Shown here: in pieces, positions 1-7,800 of the stretch | Position numbering within the stretch: the stretch's first letter is position 1 | Layout of the letters: each line of letters starts with the position of its first letter | Source: Chthoniobacter sp. | Lineage (GTDB): Bacteria; Verrucomicrobiota; Verrucomicrobiia; Chthoniobacterales; Chthoniobacteraceae | Assembly: GCA_025351065.1 (NCBI GenBank) | Contig: JANXWQ010000341.1 | Location: 1-13,484 of the forward strand | Direction of reading: 5' to 3' | Length of the DNA stretch: 13,484 bases | The notes under the pieces: generated by a model | Databases searched by the model: none | Told to the model about the DNA's origin: nothing | The model's input: the letters and a program-made list of their open reading frames with translations, nothing else | Program-made: the position numbers and the translations under genes

Positions 1-8
1 CGCCCGCC

Positions 9-500
9 GTGACTGCGCCTCCCGTTGTGGCGGGCGGTTTGTTTTGGAAAAGGCGGATCGTTGCGCCCATCGCGGGCCAGCTCCGGCAGGGCATCACGCC
101 GGAAAAAATCGCACTGACCATCGCGCTCGGCGGCGTGCTCAGCATCTTCCCCATCCTTGGCGCAACGACGATTCTTTGCGTCGCTGCAGCCTTCGCGTTC
201 CGGCTAAACCAGCCAGTCATCCATCTCGTCAACTACTGCGCCTACCCCGCGCAGTTCGCCTTGCTCATCCCGTTTTACCGCGCCGGCGAAACGCTTTTCG
301 GCCATCCGCACGTCCCGCTTTCCATCACCTTCCTGCTCGGACGTTTCCGCGCTGATCCCGGACAATTCATGCGCGACTTCGGCATGATCGGCGTGCAAGG
401 GATCGTCGTCTGGGCGCTCGTCGCGCCGCTCCTCACCGCGGCCATCTATTTCACCCTTGTTCACCCGCTGCGCGTTCTCGCCCGGCGCTCCGCCCGATGA
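9..500 (+). CDS. DUF2062 family membrane protein
   Basis: A 163-residue protein from a GTG start. The central part, around residues 28-95, reads like DUF2062: a GITPEKIALTIALG segment followed by a hydrophobic stretch with FPILGATT, then a second segment with Asn-Tyr-Cys-Ala-Tyr-Pro and a Pro-Phe-Tyr-Arg-Ala-Gly motif. Another membrane helix lies near residues 130-152 and the tail is basic (ending RRSAR). It is therefore an inner-membrane protein with about three or four helices. The family has no firmly known reaction; members often sit beside lipid or glycan genes. The frame is open upstream of the GTG to the window edge, so the true start could lie outside the window. The stop codon overlaps the next start (ATGA at 497-500), which suggests translational coupling to the DUF1295 gene. 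Confidence 0.85.
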   Translation: MTAPPVVAGGLFWKRRIVAPIAGQLRQGITPEKIALTIALGGVLSIFPILGATTILCVAAAFAFRLNQPVIHLVNYCAYPAQFALLIPFYRAGETLFGHPHVPLSITFLLGRFRADPGQFMRDFGMIGVQGIVVWALVAPLLTAAIYFTLVHPLRVLARRSAR

Positions 501-1270
501 TTCCGCTTCTGCTCATCGGCCTCGCCAGCGCGGTCATCTATTTCGCCGCAACGTGGGCCATCAGCGTAAGGATCAAAAACTACGGGCTGCTCGATGTCGC
601 GTGGTCGTATGGCGTTGCCATTCTCGCGCCACTTTACGCGCTGTTTTCGCCGGGCGAGCCGGTGCGGAAATGGCTGCTCACCGGCCTTGGCGTCGCGTGG
701 AGTCTGCGGCTCGGGACTTACATCCTGCTCCGGGTGCTGCGGCATCATCCGCAGGAGGATGTGCGCTACGAAACGCTGCGCGCGCGCTGGCCGGGCGCGG
801 GGATGTTTCTCGTCTTCTTCGAGTTGCAGGCGGTGCTCGTGGTCATCTTCTCGCTGCCGTTTTTGCTCGTCGCTTTCAATCCCGCGCCGCGGCTCAGCGC
901 GCTGGAAATCGGCGGGCTCATCCTCGCCGTTGTCGCCCTCGCCGGCGAGGCGCTGGCCGACCGGCAGATGCACGCTTTCAAACGCGACCCGGCGAGCAAG
1001 GGCCAGGTCTGCCAGCGTGGGCTGTGGCGGTATTCGCGGCATCCGAATTACTTTTTCGAGGCACTCATCTGGTGGGCGTTTTTCCTCGTCGCGCTGGGCT
1101 CGCCGCAAGGCTGGATCGCGCTGGCGTGCCCGCTGCTGATGCTCCAGTTTTTGCTCAAAGTCACCGGCATCCCGCTGACCGAGGAGCATGCGGTGCGGAG
1201 CAAAGGCGCCGCCTACCGTGAGTATCAGCGCACCACGAGCGCGTTCATTCCGTGGTTCCGAAAATCATGA
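497..1270 (+). CDS. DUF1295 family membrane protein (steroid 5-alpha-reductase-like)
   Basis: A 257-residue multi-pass membrane protein starting at the ATG inside the preceding stop (ATGA). Hydrophobic segments lie near residues 2-22, 36-52, 60-80, 103-126, 137-152, 187-200 and 205-222. The C-terminal half carries the DUF1295 / steroid 5-alpha-reductase C-terminal signature: LADRQMHAFK at 153-162, GLWRYSRHPNYFFE at 175-188, TGIPLTEEHA at 223-232 and YQRTTSAFIPWF at 243-254. Length and motif order fit the family. Relatives of this fold reduce double bonds in lipids or methylate prenyl-cysteine, so the exact reaction cannot be assigned. Its stop overlaps the start of the next gene (ATGA at 1267-1270). 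A coupled neighbour resembling cyclopropane fatty acid synthase points to a lipid-tail modification in the membrane, which is inference from context. Confidence 0.9.
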   Translation: MIPLLLIGLASAVIYFAATWAISVRIKNYGLLDVAWSYGVAILAPLYALFSPGEPVRKWLLTGLGVAWSLRLGTYILLRVLRHHPQEDVRYETLRARWPGAGMFLVFFELQAVLVVIFSLPFLLVAFNPAPRLSALEIGGLILAVVALAGEALADRQMHAFKRDPASKGQVCQRGLWRYSRHPNYFFEALIWWAFFLVALGSPQGWIALACPLLMLQFLLKVTGIPLTEEHAVRSKGAAYREYQRTTSAFIPWFRKS

Positions 1271-2298
1271 GCACCATCGACACCATCCTCGAAGCCAACG
1301 TCGTCCCCGACCCGCTCATCCGGCTCGGCATCCGGCATCTGCTGGCGGAAACGCTGCGCGAAAAAACCTGCGCGAATGTGGAACTGCAGCGAGCCGCGCT
1401 GCTCGCACACATCGCCGGGCTGAAGCAGAGCGCCATCGCCGTCCAGACGCGCGATGCCAATGAGCAGCATTACGAAGTGCCCACGCGCTTTTACCAGCTC
1501 TGCCTTGGCCGGCGGCTGAAGTACAGCTCCGGGCTGTGGACGGACGCCGCTGACACGCTCGATATCGCGGAGGAAAAAATGCTGGCGCTGACCTGCGAGC
1601 GCGCGGCGCTGGCCGACGGCCAGCGCATCCTCGAACTCGGCTGCGGCTGGGGTTCGCTGTCGCTGTGGATGGCGGAAAAATATCCGGGCGCGCAGATCAC
1701 CGCGGTCTCGAATTCGCGCACGCAGAAGGAGCACATCGACGCCGAGGCGGCGCGGCGTGGGTTCAAAAATCTGGCGATCATCACCGCCGACATGAACGTC
1801 TTCGACAGCGCCGCGCAGTTCGACCGCGTGGTCAGCGTCGAGATGTTTGAGCACATGAAAAACTATCAGGCGCTGCTCGCCAAAGTCGCGCGCTGGCTGG
1901 CACCCGGCGGCAAGCTGTTCGTCCACATTTTCACCCACCGCGAGCTGGCCTACCACTACGAGGACAAGGGCCCGAACGACTGGATGACGCGTTACTTTTT
2001 TGCCGGCGGGCAGATGCCGTCGGACGATCTGCTGCTCTACTTTCAGGACGATCTGCGGATCGAGCAGCACTGGTGCGTGAGCGGCACGCACTACCAAAAA
2101 ACCGCCGAGGCCTGGCTGCAAAACATGGACGCCAACCGCAAGGAAATCTGGCCGCTCTTCGAGCAGACCTACGGCGTGGAAAAAACCAAACGCTGGTGGG
2201 CTTACTGGCGCGTCTTTTACCTCGCGTGCGCCGAGCTGTGGGGCTACCGCGGCGGCGGCGAGTGGTACGTTTCGCACTACCGTTTTCGCAAACCGTAA
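1267..2298 (+). CDS. Cyclopropane-fatty-acid-synthase-like SAM methyltransferase
   Basis: A 343-residue soluble methyltransferase of the mycolic acid cyclopropane synthase / coclaurine N-methyltransferase-like family. HYEVPTRFY (68-76) matches the HYD-GN-FY substrate-loop motif and YSSG lies at 86-89. The AdoMet motif I is ILELGCGWGSLS (121-132). SVEMFEHM (190-197) is the family's conserved acid-containing motif, followed by LAPGGKLFVHIFTH. The C-terminal helices end with Trp-Gly-Tyr and YVSHYRFRKP. I chose the ATG at 1267 because it makes an ATGA overlap with the upstream stop; a GTG at 1252 is also in frame and would add five residues. Classic CFA synthases (about 380 residues) have an extra N-terminal lipid-binding part; this protein is shorter and its substrate is unknown. 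It could methylate an unsaturated acyl chain or another small amphipathic molecule. Confidence 0.88.
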   Translation: MSTIDTILEANVVPDPLIRLGIRHLLAETLREKTCANVELQRAALLAHIAGLKQSAIAVQTRDANEQHYEVPTRFYQLCLGRRLKYSSGLWTDAADTLDIAEEKMLALTCERAALADGQRILELGCGWGSLSLWMAEKYPGAQITAVSNSRTQKEHIDAEAARRGFKNLAIITADMNVFDSAAQFDRVVSVEMFEHMKNYQALLAKVARWLAPGGKLFVHIFTHRELAYHYEDKGPNDWMTRYFFAGGQMPSDDLLLYFQDDLRIEQHWCVSGTHYQKTAEAWLQNMDANRKEIWPLFEQTYGVEKTKRWWAYWRVFYLACAELWGYRGGGEWYVSHYRFRKP

Positions 2299-2355
2299 CC
2301 GCGGGCGGCGGCACATTCGGCTTCCCACTTTCGCGCACGCTTTCCACACTGCGGC

Positions 2356-3105
2356 ATGCCTCGTTTTTACATCCCGCCGCATGCCTGGAATCCCGACCGC
2401 CTCGCGCTCGACGACGGCGAGACGCATCACGCGCTGTCCGTGCTGCGGATGAAGGCGGGGGAGCGCGCCACGGTGTTCAACGGGCAGGGCGCGGAGGCCG
2501 AAGTCGAGCTGGCGAGCGTAGAAAAGGGGCGCGTGGCTTTGAAAAAAATCAGCGCGGGCAAGAGCGCGCCGCTGGCCTGCGAGATCGTGCTGGGGCAGGC
2601 GATTCCGAAGGGCAAGAACATGGATCTCATCGTGGAGAAAGCGGTGGAGTTGGGCGCGGCGGCCATCGTGCCGCTGATGAGCGAGCGGACCATCGTGCGC
2701 GCGGACGCAAGCGAGGCGCTGGGCAAGCGCGAAAAGTGGCAGCGCGTGGCTGTGGAGGCGGCCAAACAGTGCGGGCAGAACTGGCTGCCGCGCGTCCATG
2801 CGCCGCAGACGCCGAAGGAGTTTTTTGCCTCGGGCGAAAAGTTCGACCTCATGCTCATCGCGTCGCTCCAGCCGGATTCGCGGCCCATCAAGGAAACGCT
2901 CGCGGACATCGGCGGGCGCAAGCTGGGGCGGGTGCTGATCCTAGTCGGGCCGGAGGGGGATTTCACGCCGGCGGAGGTGGGGCTGGCGAAGTCGCACGGC
3001 TGCCGTCCGGTGACGCTCGGCCCGATCATCCTTCGCACGGAGACGGCGGCGATCTACTGCCTGAGCGTACTGGGGCACGAGCTGTTCCGATCGGGTGGGC
3101 GGTGA
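2356..3105 (+). CDS. rsmE: 16S rRNA (uracil(1498)-N(3))-methyltransferase RsmE
   Basis: A 249-residue SPOUT-class methyltransferase of normal family length. The N-terminal PUA-like RNA-binding domain (about 1-70) includes THHALSVLRMKAGE. The C-terminal trefoil-knot domain shows QAIPKGKNMDLIVEKAVELG (81-100), EKWQRVAVEAAKQCGQ (126-141), LVGPEGDFTPAE (196-207) and LGPIILRTETAA (221-232). The last two are the AdoMet-binding knot motifs of RsmE. It methylates N3 of U1498 in 16S rRNA within the 30S subunit. It lies 57 bases downstream of the methyltransferase gene with no recognisable terminator between them, so it may be read from the same transcript. No clear Shine-Dalgarno sequence precedes the ATG. 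Confidence 0.95.
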   Translation: MPRFYIPPHAWNPDRLALDDGETHHALSVLRMKAGERATVFNGQGAEAEVELASVEKGRVALKKISAGKSAPLACEIVLGQAIPKGKNMDLIVEKAVELGAAAIVPLMSERTIVRADASEALGKREKWQRVAVEAAKQCGQNWLPRVHAPQTPKEFFASGEKFDLMLIASLQPDSRPIKETLADIGGRKLGRVLILVGPEGDFTPAEVGLAKSHGCRPVTLGPIILRTETAAIYCLSVLGHELFRSGGR

Positions 3106-3107
3106 TT

Positions 3108-3199
3108 TTTTACCGCAAAGGCGCAGAGGACGCAGAGGCCGTGACGGAGTTGGGACACGAAGTTTGCCATGCAAAAATCTCTGTGCCTCTGCGGTAAAA
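3108..3199. repeat. Inverted repeat with TTTTACCGC...GCAGAG arms
   Basis: The left arm at 3108-3128 and the right arm at 3179-3199 are inverted copies matching at 19 of 21 positions (TTTTACCGCAAAGGCGCAGAG against TTTTACCGCAGAGGCACAGAG). The spacer is about 50 bases. The left arm continues with a partial internal repeat (GCGCAGAG, GACGCAGAG). It starts directly after the rsmE stop. The pattern resembles short dispersed intergenic repeats with GCGCAGAGG periodicity that I recall from several bacterial phyla, but I cannot check copy number here. It could also act as a transcript-end hairpin for rsmE. Confidence 0.8.
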
Positions 3200-3324
3200 C
3201 AAAACCGCTCCGAGTGGCACCGGCACTGCGCCGGGTGAAAGTCCAACCTTCAAACCAAGAAGATTTTTCCGCCGGGGCGGGACAGAGGATTGACAGAGGC
3301 GGGCGCGGGGCGCATGTCTCTCCC

Positions 3325-4776
3325 ATGCTCGACTCCCAAGAACCTCCCAAGTCCTTTCTCCAAAAGCTGCAGGAGCGCGCCGCCGCCTCGCGCTTTTTCA
3401 CCGTCTCGGTGCTGCTCCATGTGATCCTGATCCTCATGGGCGGCAGCGTGGTGCTGTTCAAGCGCATGTCCGAGCCGCCGGATTTCAGCTCCTCCGAGGG
3501 CCTCGTGTCCAGCGAAGTGAACGCGGCGCCGCCACCGGAGGAAAAAATGGAGGTGCAGGAGCAGATGGTGGCCCCGACTCCGACGCTGTCCGCGCCGTCG
3601 CTTTCGGCGATCACCACCAGCGCGGCGGCCCCCACGTTCCAGGTGGCCCAAGCGGTCGCGGTCGTCAAAGTGGCGCAGACGGATGCGATGTCGGAGGCGC
3701 TCAAACATGTGTCCGCGCCGAAGGGCTTGTCGGGCAGTGCGAGTGGCGCGTTTGGCCGGCGCGGTGGGCAGGCCAGAGTGGCGGCGATCATGGAAAAGGG
3801 CGGCAAAAAAGAAAGCGAGGAAGCCGTGCTCAAGGGTCTGAAATGGCTCGTCGAGCATCAAAACCCCGACGGCTCGTGGGGCGGCGCCTACCAGGGCGCG
3901 ATGACCGGCTTTGCGATGCTCACTTTCCTCGGCCACAACGAACTGCCCAACTCCCCCGACTACGGCCCCACAGTCGAAAAGGGGCTCAACTGGCTGCTCG
4001 AGAACGGCAAGAAAAACGACGGGCGGATGAACATGGCCGGCGCGTTTGACCAGCCCGGCACGTATGCCCACGCCATCGCCACCTACGCGCTCGGCGAATA
4101 CTACGGGATGACCAAGGACGAGCGCGCCGCGGATTTGTTTAAGAAAGCCGTCGCCTACATCGTGGCGGGGCAGGGGCCGGACGGCGGCTGGATGTATGCC
4201 TACGACAAAAGCGAAAGCGATACCTCGGTGAGCTGCTGGCAGATTCAGGCGCTCAAGGCCGCGCACCTCAGCGGCCTCAACATGGACGGCGTGGACGGCG
4301 CGCTCGACAAAGCCATGCTCAACCTCAAGCGCGTGCAGGCGGACGACGGCAGCTTTGGCTACCGCAAGCCCGCGCCCGGCAGTTACAGCCTCACCGGCGC
4401 GGGCGTGCTCTGCACCTATTTCTGGAAGCAGGAAAAGGACAAGAGCGTGAACAAGGGCATCGAGTTTATGATGAAGGAAACCGACAAGGGCCACCCGCTC
4501 GACTACCACCACGAGACCGCCGACCTCTACTGCTGGTACTACAACACCCAGGCCTGCCTCATGGTCGGCGGCGGCGCGTGGACGAAGTGGAACAGCCGCT
4601 TCCAAGAGCAGATCTACAAGAACCAAAACCCGGACGGCAGTTGGCCGCCGCTCGCCGGCAAATCGCCCGGCGGCGAACTCCAGCGCGACCCGGAAGGCGT
4701 CGGCCCGGTTTACCGCACCTGTCTGTGCGTGCTCATGCTCGAGGTCTTTTACCGCTACTCGCCGACGCTGCGATAA
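3325..4776 (+). CDS. Membrane-anchored prenyltransferase/squalene oxidase repeat protein
   Basis: A 483-residue protein from the ATG at 3325. The frame is open back to an ATG at 3169, but that extension would translate through the intergenic inverted repeat and place the membrane anchor about 80 residues in, so the later start is preferred. One transmembrane helix lies at 25-45 (FTVSVLLHVILILMGGSVVL), followed by a Pro/Ala/Glu-rich region (51-150) recalling the layout of TonB-like anchors. Residues 165-483 form an alpha/alpha-toroid of the terpenoid-cyclase type with QW-like repeats: QNPDGSWGG (179-187), GQGPDGGWMY (282-291), VQADDGSFGY (337-346) and QNPDGSWPPL (434-443). I see no DxDD or other cyclase acid motif, so it is probably a binding or structural toroid exposed to the periplasm. 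The gene ends just before a strong terminator. Confidence 0.85.
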   Translation: MLDSQEPPKSFLQKLQERAAASRFFTVSVLLHVILILMGGSVVLFKRMSEPPDFSSSEGLVSSEVNAAPPPEEKMEVQEQMVAPTPTLSAPSLSAITTSAAAPTFQVAQAVAVVKVAQTDAMSEALKHVSAPKGLSGSASGAFGRRGGQARVAAIMEKGGKKESEEAVLKGLKWLVEHQNPDGSWGGAYQGAMTGFAMLTFLGHNELPNSPDYGPTVEKGLNWLLENGKKNDGRMNMAGAFDQPGTYAHAIATYALGEYYGMTKDERAADLFKKAVAYIVAGQGPDGGWMYAYDKSESDTSVSCWQIQALKAAHLSGLNMDGVDGALDKAMLNLKRVQADDGSFGYRKPAPGSYSLTGAGVLCTYFWKQEKDKSVNKGIEFMMKETDKGHPLDYHHETADLYCWYYNTQACLMVGGGAWTKWNSRFQEQIYKNQNPDGSWPPLAGKSPGGELQRDPEGVGPVYRTCLCVLMLEVFYRYSPTLR

Positions 4777-4796
4777 CGCGCGGTGTGCGCAGCTTG

Positions 4797-4829
4797 GGGC
4801 GCGGTCACGAAAGTGGCCGCGCCCTTTTT
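4797..4829 (+). terminator. Rho-independent terminator with GAAA tetraloop
   Basis: GGGCGCGGTCAC at 4797-4808 pairs with GTGGCCGCGCCC at 4813-4824 over 12 pairs, with a single T-G wobble. The loop is GAAA (4809-4812). A run of five T follows at 4825-4829. It lies 20 bases after the stop of the toroid protein gene and separates it from the large cytochrome-like gene, which probably has its own promoter. Confidence 0.93.
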
Positions 4830-4886
4830 CGTCCGGCGGAAAAAGGTTTGACGCCCCGGCCCGGCGCGGGACTTTTCGCGGCTGCC

Positions 4887-7800
4887 ATGCGCCTCCCATT
4901 CATGCGAAAAGTCACCCGCCTCGCGCTCGCCTGCGCGCTCGGCGGCGCGGCGCTGCGGGCCGCGGATGCGCCGCCGGAGGGCGCGCGTTTTTTTGAGGAA
5001 AAAATCCGCCCGCTGCTGACGGAGCGCTGCTTCAAATGCCACAGCCACGCCGCGGAGAAAATCAAAGGCGGCCTCGTTCTCGACTCCCGCGCAGCCGCGC
5101 TCACCGGCGGCGACACCGGCGCGGCCGTGGTGCCCGGCGATCCGGCGAAGAGCCTGCTCATCGAGGCCGTCAGCTACACGAATGCCGACCTGCAAATGCC
5201 GCCCAAAAAAGGCGACGGCAAAAAGCTCAGCGACGCCGAAATCGCGCTGCTCACCGAGTGGGTGAAAATGGGTGCGCCGTACCCGCCCGACACCCGCCAG
5301 AAAATGACCGTGCGCGCCAAAGGTGCGATTACCGAAGAGGATCGGAAATGGTGGGCCTTTGAACCCCTCGCCAAAGCCGAACCGCCCGCCGAAGTCCCCG
5401 GCGCGCGCAACGAGATCGACCGTTTCATTTTCCAAAAGCTCGCCGCCGCCGGCCTCCAGCCCGCGCCTGCCGCCACGCCCGGGCAGCTTGTCCGCCGACT
5501 GTACTTTGACCTCACCGGCCTCCCGCCCACGCCCGAGGAAGTCGCAGCTTTTGTGGATGAGTCCCACAGGTCACAGGAGACCTCTAAGACCTATGAGCAG
5601 CTCGTGGACAGGCTCCTCGCCAGTCCCCGCTACGGCGAGCACTGGGCGCGGCACTGGCTCGACCTCGCGCGCTACGCGGAAAGCGACGGCTACAAGATCG
5701 ACGAGTACCGCCCGCACGCCTGGCGTTACCGCGACTACGTCATCGCGTCGCTCAACGCCGACAAGCCCTACGACCGCTTCGTGCAGGAGCAGCTCGCGGG
5801 CGACGAGCTTTTCCCCGGCGACCTCGCGGCGCTCGCCGCCACCGGCTTTCTCCGCCTCGGCATCTACGAATACAACAACCGCGACGTGGCCCTGCAATGG
5901 AGCGGCATGCTCAACGAAATCACCGACGTCACCGCCGATGTCTTTCTCGGCCTCGGCCTGCAATGTGCGCGCTGCCACGACCACAAGTTCGATCCGATTT
6001 TGCAAAAGGACTACTTCCGCTGGCAGGCCTTCTTCGCCCCGCTGCTCATCCCCGAGGAGGTGCGCGCCGCCACGCCCGAGCGGCAGGCGGACTACGCGGC
6101 GAAGCTGAAAGTCTGGGAGGAAAAAACCGCCGGTCTCCGCGCGCAGATTGCCGTCATCGAGGAGCCCGCGAAGGAAGACGGCGCACGGAAGGCGATCAAA
6201 ACATTTCCGCCCGAGACGCAGGCCATCCTCAACAAACCCGACGACGAACGCACGCCCGCGGAAGAGCAGATCGCCGACCTCGCCTTGCGGCAGGTGACCT
6301 ACGAAATCGCGCATCTTTTCAGCCGGTTGAAAGCCACGGACAAAGACCAGCTCGTGGCCTTGCAAAAACAGCTCGCGGCTTTCGACCAGGACAAGCCCGC
6401 CGAGCTGCCGGTCATCCCGTCGGTTTCGGATGTGGGGCCGAAAGCGCCGCCGGTCTTCATTCCGAAAAAGCCCAGCCTCGGTGAAATCGCGCCCGGTTTT
6501 CCCACCGTGCTCGACGCGCAGCCCGCCGTCATCGCGCCCGCGCCGCCCGACTCCACGGGCCGCCGCGCGGCGCTCGCGCGCTGGCTCACGCAGCCGGAAA
6601 ATCCGCTCACCGCGCGCGTCATCGTGAACCGCGTGTGGCAGTACCATTTCGGGCGCGGGCTCGTCGCCACGGCGAGCGACTTTGGCAAACTCGGCGAGCC
6701 GCCCTCGCATCCCGAGCTGCTCGACTGGCTCACGCGGCGCTTCATCGCGGACGGCTGGTCTTTGAAAAAACTGCACCGCCTCATCCTCACCAGCGCGACC
6801 TGGCAGCAGTCGGCCATTGCCAATTTGCCATCTGCCATCGCCGCCGATCCCGAGAACCGCCTGCTCTGGCACGCCAGCACCCGCCGCCTCGACGCCGAGC
6901 AAATCCGCGACGCGATCCTTTCCGTCACCGGCGAACTCACAGCCGCGGCCGGCGGCCCGAGCGTCGATCCGGGCACGCCGCGCCGCACCATTTTCACGAA
7001 AGTTTTACGCAACGCGCACGACCCGCTGCTCGAGGTTTTCGATGCGCCCGACAGCTTCAGCAGCATGGCGCAGCGCAACGTCACCACCACGCCCACGCAA
7101 TCGCTGCTCCTGCTCAACAGCCCCGGCACGCTCAAGCGCGCGCAGGCCTTCGCCGCGCGCCTCCGCCGCGACAGCTCGGCGGACGAAGGGCGGCGCGTCA
7201 TCGACGCCTATCGCCTGGCCTTTGGCCGCGCGCCGACCGACGCCGAACGCGAAGCTGCGCTCGCTTTCATCGACCAGCAGGCGCAGCGCATCGCGCCGGC
7301 CCGCGAGACTAAAGAGCCCGCGCCTTTCCTCTCCGAAAAAATGACCCTGCGCGACGGCCGCGCCGCTGTGCTCACGCCGGGCACGCCGATGGACCGCCTC
7401 ACCATTCCCGACCAGGCCGCGTTCCCGAGCGGCGACTTTACGGTCGAGAGTTTCATCGTCATGCGCTCCGCCTACGACGACGGCCAGGTGCGCACCATCG
7501 CCGCGCAGGGGGACGGCGACAAAGCGCATCCCGGCTGGGCCTTTGGCGTGACCGGCCAGCAGTCGCGCTACAAGCCGCAGACGCTCGTGCTGCTCCTGCG
7601 CGGCGCGCAGCCGTGGAGCGCGCATGATCCCGTCGAGCCGATCTTCAGCGGCCTGCGCATCGAGGTGGGCAAACCGTACTTCGTCGCCGTCAGGGTGAAG
7701 CTCGGCGACCCGACCGAGCAGGGCGTGACCTTTTATACCAAAGACCTCTCAAACGACGACGAGCCCATGCAGACTGCAAGCGTCGCGCACCGCGTGACCG

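Noticed and set aside
1225..2799. Long minus-strand open frame of 524 codons
   Set aside because: It is a shadow of the methyltransferase and rsmE genes, caused by high GC at third positions; its translation shows no recognisable domain.
3169..3324. N-terminal extension of the toroid protein from an upstream ATG
   Set aside because: It would translate through the inverted repeat and give a 52-residue low-quality leader ahead of a natural start and membrane anchor.
4578..4886. Upstream extension of the DUF1549/DUF1553 frame
   Set aside because: It overlaps the 3' end of the preceding gene and the terminator; a signal peptide begins at 4887 or 4902.
3250..4899. Long minus-strand open frame of 549 codons
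   Set aside because: Opposite to the well-supported toroid gene and its terminator; the translation is His/Arg/Val-rich and resembles nothing.
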